Source: JAOPZW01 sp034664395
GTDB lineage: Bacteria; Actinomycetota; Thermoleophilia; Solirubrobacterales; Solirubrobacteraceae
DNA length: 31,997 nucleotides
Assembly: GCA_034664395.1 (NCBI GenBank)
Contig: JAXDHQ010000236.1
Location: forward strand, 1 to 31,997
Direction of reading: 5' to 3'
Shown here piece by piece: positions 25,313 through 31,997 of the stretch; the first letter of the stretch is position 1; each line of letters opens with the position of its first letter. The notes under the pieces were generated by a model, which ran no database searches, was not told the origin of the DNA, and worked only from the letters and a program-made list of their open reading frames with translations. The translations under genes and the position numbers were made by a program.

Positions 25313-25329
25313 CCGCCCAACCGGGCGGC
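25312..25329 (+). terminator. Hairpin terminator after the DNA glycosylase
   Basis: GCCGCCC (25312-25318), loop AACC, GGGCGGC (25323-25329): a perfect 7-bp GC stem starting at the last base of the stop codon. No T-run follows, which is common in GC-rich actinobacteria. Confidence 0.55.
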
Positions 25330-25634
25330 GCCGTCCTCGATGCGTCTCGTCGCGACCGCCAGGACCTGTTCCACGGACCCGCGCGCGTCGATGACGCCGG
25401 CGCTCGCGCGGTTCGTCACGGCACCATGCCGCCCGCGCTGCGTACGACGCGCGCCGGCCTCTGCCGGCGGGCGCTCCTGCACCTAAGCGAACCCCAGGTT
25501 CGCCAAAGTGCGTCAGCGGCGATGCCCGGACCGCCGCCTGCGACGGCGCAACCACGAACGTCACGAGACTGCGCGGGCTCTCTCCCCTCGGTGCCCTGGC
25601 CGCGCAGCGCCGCCGGCGCACGTCGGACGGCGGC
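25330..25634. other. Gap between convergent genes, no gene recognised
   Basis: About 300 bases between the glycosylase and acyl-CoA synthetase stops. Open frames are short and without family pattern. It holds a 7-bp hairpin, GCGAACC-CCA-GGTTCGC (25487-25503), which could terminate transcription of the acyl-CoA synthetase from the other side or be an operator remnant. Confidence 0.4.
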
Positions 25635-27290
25635 CTACCGCGCGTCCCGCAGCTCGCGGCGCAGGATCTTGCCGCTGGCCGTCTTGGGCAGCTCGTCGAC
25701 GAACTCGACCTGGCGCGGGTACTTGTAGGCGGCCATGCGCTCCTTGCAGAACGCGATGAGCTCGTCGGCGTCGGCGCGCTCGCCGGGCCGGAGGCTGACG
25801 AACGCCTTGACCGTCTCGCCGCGGTACTCGTCGGGGACGCCGACGACGGCGGCCTCGAGCACGGCCGGGTGGCCGTAGAGGACGTCCTCGACCTCGCGCG
25901 GCCACACCTTGTAGCCGGCCGCGTTGATCTGGTCCTTCTTGCGGTCGACGAGGTAGAACCAGCCGTCGGCGTCCATGAAGCCGACGTCACCCGTGCGCAG
26001 CTCGCCGCCGGGGATCCCGTGCGCGGTCTCCTCCGGCTTCTCCCAATAGCCGGGCACGACCTGCGGGCCCGAGGTGACGAACTCGCCCAGCTCGCCGGGG
26101 GCGACCTCCTCGCCGTCCTCGCCGACGACGCGCACGACCGTCGAGTAGACGGGCACGCCGACCGACAGGGCGCCCGAGGTCTCGTCGACGGGCGCGCGCG
26201 TGCCGATCGGGACGCAGTGCGAGGGCGACGTCGTCTCCGTGAGGCCGTAGATGTTGTGGATGTAGGCGCCGAAGCGGCGCTCGAACGCCTCGACGGTCGA
26301 AGGCGCGATCGGCGCTCCGCCGCTGACGAGCTTGCGGAACGTCGCGGTGTCGCGGTCGCCGGCGCTGGCGGCGTTCATGAGCGCGATGAAGACCGTGATC
26401 GAGCCGATCGAGAACGTCACGCGATGGCGCTCGATGAGCTCGAGGGCGACGTCGGGGTCGAAGCGGTGCGCGAGCACGATCGGCATGCCGGTGAGCTGGC
26501 CGATCGCCATGTGGCCGATGAGGCCCGTGATGTGGAAGAGCGGGGCTACGGCGAGCGCGACGTCGTCCTCGTCCAGGCCGATCCAGTCGCGGTAGGTCTG
26601 GGCGTTGAAGACGATGTTGCGGTGGGTGTTCATAGCGCCCTTCGGCGGCCCGGTCGTGCCCGACGTGTAGGTCAGGAAGGCGACGTCGTCGAGGCCGAGT
26701 CCGGGGTCGGGCGGGCGGGCGCCGGCGTGCTCGCGGGTGAGCTCGACGAGGTCGAGCGTGGCCTCGTCGCGGTCGCGGACGCTGTCGCGCAGGGGCGCCG
26801 GGACCTCGTCGCCGAGGAGGTCGAGCTCGGAGGTGGTGACGACCGTCGCGACGCTCGTGCCGGCGACGGTGGCGCGCGCGACGTCGCGCCACAGCGACTC
26901 GTGGGTGACGAGCGCCACGGCGCCGGAGTCGTTGAGCAGCGTGTCGAGCTCGCGCTGCTTGAGCATCGGGTTGACCGACACCGCGATCGCCCCCGCCTTC
27001 CACGCCGCCAGCGCGGCGATCGGGAACTGCGGGACGTTCTGCAGGTACAGCGCGACGCGGTCGCCGGGACGCACGCCGTGCGCGACCATCGCCGCGGCGA
27101 GGGCGTCGGAGAGCTCGTCGACCTCGCGGTGGGTCAGCGTGGCGTCGAAGTAGTGGATCGCGGGCGCCTCGGGCAGCCGCCGCGCGGTGGACTGGAACAT
27201 CGCCAGCGCGCTGTCGTGCTCGGGCTCGATGTCGGCGGGCTGGCCCTCGCCGTAGCGGGCCAGCCAGGGACGGTCGTCGTAGATGCCCAT
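25635..27290 (-). CDS. Long-chain fatty acid/acyl-CoA synthetase (AMP-forming)
   Basis: A 551-residue ANL-superfamily enzyme that activates a carboxylic acid with ATP and CoA through an acyl-adenylate. Motifs in order: AFLTYTSGTTGPPKGAM (P-loop), APLFHITGLIGHM, VSGGAPI, IYGLTETTSP, GELRTGDVGFMDADG, LVDRKKDQINAAGYKVWP with the hinge, and the C-terminal catalytic Lys in LPKTASGKILRREL. Most similar by eye to FadD/long-chain acid-CoA ligases; the acid used cannot be told. ATG 27290 is 26 nt downstream of the lipoprotein gene's stop, so they may share a transcript. The open frame on the same strand through the next gene is a shadow. Confidence 0.93.
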   Translation of the reverse strand: MGIYDDRPWLARYGEGQPADIEPEHDSALAMFQSTARRLPEAPAIHYFDATLTHREVDELSDALAAAMVAHGVRPGDRVALYLQNVPQFPIAALAAWKAGAIAVSVNPMLKQRELDTLLNDSGAVALVTHESLWRDVARATVAGTSVATVVTTSELDLLGDEVPAPLRDSVRDRDEATLDLVELTREHAGARPPDPGLGLDDVAFLTYTSGTTGPPKGAMNTHRNIVFNAQTYRDWIGLDEDDVALAVAPLFHITGLIGHMAIGQLTGMPIVLAHRFDPDVALELIERHRVTFSIGSITVFIALMNAASAGDRDTATFRKLVSGGAPIAPSTVEAFERRFGAYIHNIYGLTETTSPSHCVPIGTRAPVDETSGALSVGVPVYSTVVRVVGEDGEEVAPGELGEFVTSGPQVVPGYWEKPEETAHGIPGGELRTGDVGFMDADGWFYLVDRKKDQINAAGYKVWPREVEDVLYGHPAVLEAAVVGVPDEYRGETVKAFVSLRPGERADADELIAFCKERMAAYKYPRQVEFVDELPKTASGKILRRELRDAR

Positions 27291-27316
27291 CCCTGCAGTT
27301 GAGCAGGTCCGGCGCG

Positions 27317-28597
27317 CTACCCGGTGCAGGCCCGCGGCAGCGCCGGCGCCGGGTCGTCGGGGTGGCGGTCGCCGCCCCAGGCCTTGAACAGGTCGTAGGC
27401 CGGCCAGGTCCTCGTGAGGCCGACGTCGGCCAGGCCGACCGGGAACACGGGGTCGTCGCGGAACGTGTACTGGAAGGCGGCCTGGACGCGGGGGTCGTCG
27501 TTCCAGCGGCTCAGGGTGGCGGCGAGCGCCCGGCAGTCGAGGCGGATGCTCTTCTCGCTCGCCGTGCGCACGTCGCCGACGTGCGGTCCGCCGACGCCGG
27601 TCTCGGTGATCCAGATCGGCTTGCCCGCGGTGCACGGGCGCCGGTCGAGCACGTCCTCGAGCACGCCGACGGAGCCGCGGTCGCTCGGCGCGTCGGTGCG
27701 CTTGGCGTACGCGTGCTGGGCGAAGACGCCGGCGTTGCAGACCACGTCGTCGGGCAGGGCGTCGAAGAACTCGGAGATCGACGTGCCGTACCGGCGCGCG
27801 GTCTTGAAGCCGGCCAGCTCGCCGACCACGAGCTGCTGGCCCGGCTTGAGCTCGTCGCGCATCACGCGGGCGAACCTCGTGTAGAGGGCGGGTGACAGCG
27901 GCTTGGAGCCGCTCTTGCAGCTCGCCCGCTGCGGGCTGATGAAGAACGGGCCGTTGGGCTCGTTCCACGGGCTCCACCAGCCGATGTCGACCCGCTCGTG
28001 CTGGGCGAGGTCCTCCAGCGAGCTCACCAGCCGCCGGTAGGCCGCGAACCCGGCGGCGGTGATCGGTCGCGAGCGGGTGCCGATGCCGGGCCGCTCGCAG
28101 CCGTGGGCCGACCGCGCGGCCCACGGGGGGACGCCGTAGATGACGACCATCGTGGCGAAGCCGTTGCCCGCCTGCTGCTCGGAGCGGATGGCGCGCAGCG
28201 TGTCGCGGATGCCGGCGTAGGCCCGGCACGGCGCGATGCCGCGCATGCAGCCGTCGGTGGCCTTCGTCCAGTCGACGGGCGCGTCGGGCGTGGGCTGCAG
28301 CACCGACCAGTCGACGGTCAGGCGGTAGAGCGGGGGCTTGAGCGCCTCGACCCGGTCGCGCCAGGGCCCGAAGGCGCCGACGTCCTCGCCGTGCGTGAAC
28401 AGGCCGGGGTTGAGCTCGGTCAGGCCGATCGCCAGGCCGCCCTTGGGCGCGATCTCGGTCGGCGCGGGCTTGGCCGGCGCCGCCGGCGCCGGGGCCGGAG
28501 CCGGCGTGGACTTCTTCTGGTGGCCGTTGCCGCCGCACGCCGAAAAGGCGATGGCGACGCCGACGGCCACGAGCGCCGCCGCGATCGCGCGGGGCAC
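27317..28597 (-). CDS. Lipoprotein with glycoside-hydrolase-like TIM barrel
   Basis: A 426-residue exported protein. Signal peptide with lipobox-like FSAC (Cys21; Phe at -3 is unusual), then a Pro/Ala linker. The domain resembles clan GH-A glycosidases (GH5/GH39-like): YRLTVDWSVLQP, YGVPPWA, the acid/base motif WWSPWNEPNGPF with Glu213, and the nucleophile motif IWITETGVGG with Glu332. Both Glu are placed as expected after strands 4 and 7, so it is likely an active cell-surface glycosidase; the sugar is unknown. Several Cys suggest disulfides outside the cell. The GTG at 28597 is 2 nt after the ErpA stop, which implies co-transcription with an unrelated Fe-S gene. Confidence 0.82.
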   Translation of the reverse strand: MPRAIAAALVAVGVAIAFSACGGNGHQKKSTPAPAPAPAAPAKPAPTEIAPKGGLAIGLTELNPGLFTHGEDVGAFGPWRDRVEALKPPLYRLTVDWSVLQPTPDAPVDWTKATDGCMRGIAPCRAYAGIRDTLRAIRSEQQAGNGFATMVVIYGVPPWAARSAHGCERPGIGTRSRPITAAGFAAYRRLVSSLEDLAQHERVDIGWWSPWNEPNGPFFISPQRASCKSGSKPLSPALYTRFARVMRDELKPGQQLVVGELAGFKTARRYGTSISEFFDALPDDVVCNAGVFAQHAYAKRTDAPSDRGSVGVLEDVLDRRPCTAGKPIWITETGVGGPHVGDVRTASEKSIRLDCRALAATLSRWNDDPRVQAAFQYTFRDDPVFPVGLADVGLTRTWPAYDLFKAWGGDRHPDDPAPALPRACTG

Positions 28598-28599
28598 GC

Positions 28600-28983
28600 C
28601 TAGACCGCCGAGACCTCTTCGTCCTCGGCGACCCGGAACGACGAGCCGCAGCCACAGGCCGCGACGACGTTCGGGTTGTTCACCTGGAAGCCCGCACCCT
28701 GCAGGGAGTCGACGTAGTCGATGCTCGACCCGTCGACGTAGGGCAGGCTCTGGTGGTCGACGAGCAGGCGCAGGCCGCTGTGCTCGAAGATCACGTCGCC
28801 GTCGCGCTGCTCGTCGAAGGCGAGCTGGTACGTGAAGCCCGAGCAGCCGCCACCCCGGACCCCGACCCGCAGGCCGGCGCTGGACTGGTCCAGCCCCTGG
28901 GTGGAGAGGAACTCGCGAACCTTCTCGGCGCCCTTCTCAGTGAGGTCGACGCCCTTGGCGTGATAGGTGACCGTCGTGCTCAT
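28600..28983 (-). CDS. erpA: Iron-sulfur cluster insertion/assembly protein ErpA/IscA
   Basis: A 127-residue A-type carrier that accepts Fe-S clusters and passes them to apo-enzymes. The three cluster Cys are present: GVRGGGCSGFTYQLAF (Cys47) and NVVAACGCGSSF (Cys110, Cys112). LTEKGAEKVREFL and IDYVDSLQGAGFQVNNPN are family segments. Start ATG 28983 with TATATT nine bases upstream. It is divergent from bolA-grxD, which encode partners in cluster transfer, across a 40-nt region. ErpA versus IscA cannot be firmly separated by eye; no isc or suf genes are next to it. Confidence 0.93.
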   Translation of the reverse strand: MSTTVTYHAKGVDLTEKGAEKVREFLSTQGLDQSSAGLRVGVRGGGCSGFTYQLAFDEQRDGDVIFEHSGLRLLVDHQSLPYVDGSSIDYVDSLQGAGFQVNNPNVVAACGCGSSFRVAEDEEVSAV

Positions 28984-28992
28984 GCTTCACGA

Positions 28993-28998
28993 AATATA
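28993..28998 (-). promoter_or_regulatory. -10 box of erpA
   Basis: TATATT on the minus strand, nine bases before ATG 28983. The divergent bolA box (29007-29012) lies nine bases away, so the two promoters are nearly back-to-back and may compete or share control. Confidence 0.45.
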
Positions 28999-29006
28999 GC
29001 GACCGC

Positions 29007-29012
29007 TACCCT
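29007..29012 (+). promoter_or_regulatory. -10 box of the bolA-grxD operon
   Basis: TACCCT, eleven bases before ATG 29024. An alternative TTG start at 29012 would overlap the box and is not used here. Confidence 0.4.
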
Positions 29013-29023
29013 TGGACTCGACG

Positions 29024-29245
29024 ATGCCTACCGCCGACGACGTAAAGATCCGCATCGAGGCCGCCATTCCCGGGGCCCAGGCCGCCGTGGACTCGGCCGA
29101 CAACGTGCACTTCAGCGCCCGCGTCGTCTCCCCCGCCTTCGAGGGACTCAGCCGCATCGAGCAGCACCGGCTGGTCTACGCGGTGTTCCAGGGGGAGCTC
29201 GGCGGTGACATCCACGCCCTCCAACTCAAGACGGAGACCCCATGA
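29024..29245 (+). CDS. bolA: BolA-family protein
   Basis: A 73-residue BolA-like protein. Features: VKIRIEAAIPGA at the start, VHFSARVVSPAFEGLSRIEQ and HRLVYAVFQ, then the C-terminal invariant His in DIHALQLKT. BolA forms [2Fe-2S]-bridged complexes with monothiol glutaredoxins, and the next gene encodes exactly such a partner. Its TGA overlaps the ATG of that gene (ATGA), so both are made in step. Short BolA types (about 75-80 residues) match BolA2/YrbA-like members. Confidence 0.92.
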   Translation: MPTADDVKIRIEAAIPGAQAAVDSADNVHFSARVVSPAFEGLSRIEQHRLVYAVFQGELGGDIHALQLKTETP

Positions 29246-29640
29246 CCGACCAGGCTTCCAACCCCATCCGGGACGCCATCGCCGACGCGATCGGCCAGAA
29301 CCACGTGATCCTCTTCATGAAGGGCACCCCGGAGCAGCCGATGTGCGGCTTCTCGGCCCGCACGGCCGGCGCGCTGCAGGCGCTCGGCGCGCCCTTCGCC
29401 GCCGTCGACGTCCTGCCCGACCCCCGCATCCGCCAGGAGCTCTCGGCGCTGTCGAACTGGCCGACGGTCCCGCAGCTCTTCGTCAACGGCGAGCTCGTGG
29501 GCGGCTGCGACATCGTCACCGAGATGTTCGAGAGCGGCGAGCTCGCCCAGGCGCTCGGCGTGGAGCAGCCCGAGCAGGCCCCCGCCGAGGAGCCGGCCGT
29601 GGCGCAGCAGCCGCTCGGAATCGACAACCGCCTGTCCTAA
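29242..29640 (+). CDS. grxD: Monothiol CGFS glutaredoxin (Grx4/GrxD-like)
   Basis: A 132-residue monothiol glutaredoxin that binds a glutathione-ligated [2Fe-2S] cluster. The active site is MCGFSARTAG (CGFS at residues 35-38), with ILFMKGTPEQP before it, NWPTVPQLFVNGELVGGCDI (cis-Pro and GG) after it. The last 25 residues are a low-complexity Pro/Glu/Gln tail, longer than usual. It overlaps bolA by four bases, forming the conserved BolA-Grx pair, next to divergent erpA. Confidence 0.94.
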   Translation: MTDQASNPIRDAIADAIGQNHVILFMKGTPEQPMCGFSARTAGALQALGAPFAAVDVLPDPRIRQELSALSNWPTVPQLFVNGELVGGCDIVTEMFESGELAQALGVEQPEQAPAEEPAVAQQPLGIDNRLS

Positions 29641-29679
29641 AGCGCGCGCGAGCGGCGGCGGGTGGGCGGGCGGCCTAGG

Positions 29680-29685
29680 TAGCGT
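29680..29685 (+). promoter_or_regulatory. Leaderless -10 box of mtnA
   Basis: TAGCGT, six bases before ATG 29692; no Shine-Dalgarno precedes the start. Gap to the upstream stop is 51 nt, so mtnA is probably transcribed on its own. Confidence 0.45.
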
Positions 29686-29691
29686 TCGCCC

Positions 29692-30717
29692 ATGGCCGTC
29701 GCCGCCCAGTCGCACCCCGCCCTGCGCTGGGACGGCGGGCGCCTGCGCCTGCTCGACCAGACGCTGCTGCCCGCCGCGGAGGCGTGGATCGAGCTGCAGG
29801 GCGCCGACGACACCGCCGACGCGATCCGGCGCCTGGCCGTGCGCGGCGCGCCGCTGATCGGCGTCGCCGCCGCCTACGGCCTGGCGATGGAGGTAGCGCG
29901 CGAGCCCGGCCCCGAGGCGCTCGAGCGCGGCTGGCGGACGCTGCGCGACGCGCGCCCGACGGCGGTCAACCTCGCCCATGCCGTCGACCGCGTGCGGGCG
30001 GCGGCGACCGCGGCCGAGCCGGCCGCCATGGCCGCCGCCGCCCGCGCCGAGGCCGAGCGCATCCACGCCGAGGAGGACGCCGCGTCGACCGCCATCGCGA
30101 TCCTCGGCGCCGACCTGCTCGCCGGCGCGCGGCGGATCGCCACGCACTGCAACACGGGCGCCCTGGCCGCCGGCGGTCGCGGCACCGCGCTCGCCGTGAT
30201 CCTCGCCCTGCACGAGCGCGCCGCCGTCCACGTCCTCGCCGGCGAGACGCGGCCGCTGCTGCAGGGCGCCCGCCTGACGGCGTGGGAGCTGGCCCGCGCG
30301 GGCGTGCCGCACGAGCTCGTCGTCGACGGCGCGATGGCCGGGCTCATCCGTCGCGGCGAGGTCGACGCCGTGGTCGTCGGCTGCGACCGCGTGGCCGCCA
30401 ACGGCGACACCGCCAACAAGGTCGGCACCTACCCGCTCGCGCTCGCCGCCCGCGCCGCCGGCATCCCGTTCGTCGTCGCCGGCCCGACGTCGACGATCGA
30501 CCCCGAGCTGCCCGACGGCGAGGGCATCGCCATCGAGGAGCGCGACGGCGACGAGGTCCGCGTCTTCGCCGGCGCCGCCACGACCGCGCCCGGGACCGCC
30601 GTGCGGAACCCCGCCTTCGACGTCACGCCCGCGGCGCTCATCGACGCGCTCGTCACCGAGCGCGGCGTGGCGCGGCCGCCCGACGCGCGCTCGATCGGCG
30701 CCCTGCTCGCCCGATGA
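29692..30717 (+). CDS. mtnA: S-methyl-5-thioribose-1-phosphate isomerase
   Basis: A 341-residue eIF2B-alpha-fold enzyme of methionine salvage: it converts methylthioribose-1-phosphate to methylthioribulose-1-phosphate. Family motifs: LAVRGAPLIGVAAAYGLA (RGAP at 51-54), THCNTGALAAGGRGTAL with catalytic Cys153, VLAGETRPLLQGARLTAWEL, and VVGCDRVAANGDTANKVGTY with catalytic Asp232. Length is typical. No other mtn gene is in the window. Its stop overlaps the ATG of the next gene (ATGA). Confidence 0.95.
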   Translation: MAVAAQSHPALRWDGGRLRLLDQTLLPAAEAWIELQGADDTADAIRRLAVRGAPLIGVAAAYGLAMEVAREPGPEALERGWRTLRDARPTAVNLAHAVDRVRAAATAAEPAAMAAAARAEAERIHAEEDAASTAIAILGADLLAGARRIATHCNTGALAAGGRGTALAVILALHERAAVHVLAGETRPLLQGARLTAWELARAGVPHELVVDGAMAGLIRRGEVDAVVVGCDRVAANGDTANKVGTYPLALAARAAGIPFVVAGPTSTIDPELPDGEGIAIEERDGDEVRVFAGAATTAPGTAVRNPAFDVTPAALIDALVTERGVARPPDARSIGALLAR

Positions 30718-31997
30718 GGCGGGCCGCCGCGCTGGCGCTGTGCGCGCTGGCCTGGGCGGCCCCCGCGCGCGCCTGCCCGCCGCTGCCGGCGCCCCCGCCC
30801 GACGACCGCCCGGCGAGCTCCGCGCGGATCGACGCCTACGTCCGGGCGCTCGCGCGCGCGTCGCCGGTGGTGACGAGCGCGGTGGCCGGGGTCAGCGCCC
30901 AGGGGCGCCCGCTGCGCTACGCCGTCGTGTCGGCGCTGTCGCCGGCGCGGCTGCGCGCCGGCCTGAAGCGCCTGCGCGCGGTGCGCGCGGGACGGGCGGA
31001 CGGCGCCGCCGGCGCGCCCGCCGTCGTGTGGGTGACGGGCTCGGTCCACGGCAACGAGCCCAGCGGCGCCGACGCCGACCTGCGCCTGCTGCACGAGCTG
31101 GCCGCGCGCTGCGAGGACCCGCTGCTGCGCCACGAGGTCGTCGTCGTCCTGCCGGTGCAGAACCCCGACGGCCACGACGCGCACACGCGGACGAACGCCA
31201 ACGGCTTCGACCTCAACCGCGACTGGCTCGCCGTGACCCAGAGCGAGACCGCGGCGCGCCTGCGCGCGCTGGCCGAGCTGCCGCCGCTGGTCTACGGCGA
31301 CCAGCACGAGCAGGGCGGCGCGGCGCTCTTCGCCGGGCCCTACGCCCGGCCCCTCTTCCACGAGCTGCCCACCAGCGCGCTGGCGGCGCAGCGCGACGTC
31401 CTCGGGCCGGCCGTGCGCCGGGCGCTGGCGGCCCGCGGCGTCGCCACGACCGCCGGCGGCTTCGACCTCCTCTACCCCGGCTACGGCGACAGCGCCACGA
31501 CGCTCCTCTTCGGGGCGGCGGGCATGACGCTCGAGGCGGGCTCCGAGCAGCCCTACGCGCGCCGCGTCGCCCAGCACCTGACCGCGGCCCGGGCGCTGGT
31601 CGCGGCCGTCGATCGCCATCGCCACGCGCTGCTGCGCGCGTGGGCGCGCTCGTTCGTGCAGGCGCGCGACGAGGGCGCGCGCGGCGCGCTGCAGGGCCGC
31701 GGCGGGCGCGTGTTCGGCTACGCGCTGGGCGCGGGGGCCGAGCCGCTGGTGCGCACGCTGCTCGCCGAGGGGGTCCAGGTCCTCCGCCTGGCCGCCGCCG
31801 CGCCGGTATCCGACCTGCGCCCGTACGGCGCGCCCGGCGCCGAGGGTCCGGCGACGCTGGCCGCCGGCACCTACCTCGTGCCGACCGCCCAGCCGCTCAA
31901 GCACTGGGTCGAGGCGATGCTCGGCGCGGACCCGCTCGCCGGCGTGCCGTCGTCGGGCGACGTCGGCGCGTGGTCGCGGCCGCTGCTCATGGGCGTG
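30714..31997 (+). CDS. Secreted M14-family zinc carboxypeptidase (partial, runs off the window)
   Basis: ATG 30714 overlaps the mtnA stop; 428 codons are open to the window edge. A signal peptide (ALALCALAWAAPARA, cleaved before Cys21) leads into an M14 metallocarboxypeptidase. Zinc ligands: SVHGNEPSG (His112, Glu115) and GDQHEQGG (His198). Substrate-binding NANGFDLNRDW (Asn168-Arg169) and the probable catalytic Glu274 in GMTLEAGSEQ are present, so the enzyme should be active. It should cut C-terminal residues from peptides, or peptidoglycan stems, outside the membrane. The C-terminal part (from about residue 340) is a second, unassigned domain. Coupling to mtnA is unexpected. Confidence 0.88.
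   Translation, partial: MRRAAALALCALAWAAPARACPPLPAPPPDDRPASSARIDAYVRALARASPVVTSAVAGVSAQGRPLRYAVVSALSPARLRAGLKRLRAVRAGRADGAAGAPAVVWVTGSVHGNEPSGADADLRLLHELAARCEDPLLRHEVVVVLPVQNPDGHDAHTRTNANGFDLNRDWLAVTQSETAARLRALAELPPLVYGDQHEQGGAALFAGPYARPLFHELPTSALAAQRDVLGPAVRRALAARGVATTAGGFDLLYPGYGDSATTLLFGAAGMTLEAGSEQPYARRVAQHLTAARALVAAVDRHRHALLRAWARSFVQARDEGARGALQGRGGRVFGYALGAGAEPLVRTLLAEGVQVLRLAAAAPVSDLRPYGAPGAEGPATLAAGTYLVPTAQPLKHWVEAMLGADPLAGVPSSGDVGAWSRPLLMGV

Noticed and set aside
25192..25482. Minus-strand 96-codon frame after the glycosylase
   Set aside because: Half of it overlaps the glycosylase gene antisense; composition is shadow-like and no start signal is present.
24599..25990. Minus-strand open frame of 463 codons across the glycosylase and synthetase end
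   Set aside because: Ser/Arg/Thr-rich shadow covering two real genes in other frames.

Overview
The window reads as chromosome of a very GC-rich actinobacterium. The best guess is the Thermoleophilia/Solirubrobacterales type, inferred from gene content and style: GTG starts, GTGA/ATGA overlaps, and many promoters with a TANNNT -10 box only 6-9 nt before the start codon (leaderless mRNAs). No rRNA, tRNA or CRISPR array was found. GC content was judged by eye, not computed.

Layout. 1-5305 (minus): an MCE-type lipid-transport operon (two MlaE/YrbE permeases, an MlaF-like ATPase, an MMPL/RND exporter and possibly the start of another protein running off the left edge). 5372-7878 (plus): a lipoprotein, a four-helix membrane protein and a coiled-coil protein with a C-terminal membrane anchor. 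7883-13343: a nitrogen-assimilation locus with a PucR-type regulator, PII (glnB-like) and ammonium channel amtB on the minus strand, divergent from a type III glutamine synthetase on the plus strand; the shared intergenic region is packed with inverted repeats. 13344-16906: a small decayed genomic island between imperfect copies of the glnA 3' end and its terminator. It holds a DUF3800 protein, two ribbon-helix-helix-like proteins, two hypothetical genes and a truncated, frameshifted tyrosine integrase. 17104-21284: a zinc-ribbon membrane protein, cobalamin-dependent methionine synthase (metH) and a YbjQ-like protein. 21281-23906 (minus): a GIY-YIG protein and a PimA-like glycosyltransferase fused to a flippase-type membrane domain. 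23986-25312: a chlorite-dismutase-family (HemQ-like) protein and an AlkA-like DNA glycosylase. 25635-28983 (minus): an acyl-CoA synthetase, a glycoside-hydrolase-like lipoprotein and ErpA/IscA. 29024-31997 (plus): BolA, monothiol glutaredoxin, methylthioribose-1-phosphate isomerase (mtnA) and an M14 zinc carboxypeptidase that runs off the right edge.

Functional themes. AmtB, PII and glutamine synthetase III form an ammonium uptake/sensing/assimilation unit, but PII has Leu where the classical modified Tyr51 should be. ErpA, BolA and a CGFS glutaredoxin sit back-to-back as an Fe-S delivery cluster. MetH and MtnA both belong to methionine metabolism but are far apart.

The most unusual items are the island at the glnA 3' end with its duplicated terminator stem, the glycosyltransferase-flippase fusion, the Leu51 PII beside glutamine synthetase III, the nested inverted repeats in the amtB/glnA divergon, and four places where one missing base breaks an otherwise good reading frame. 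No clearly new multi-gene system is evident.
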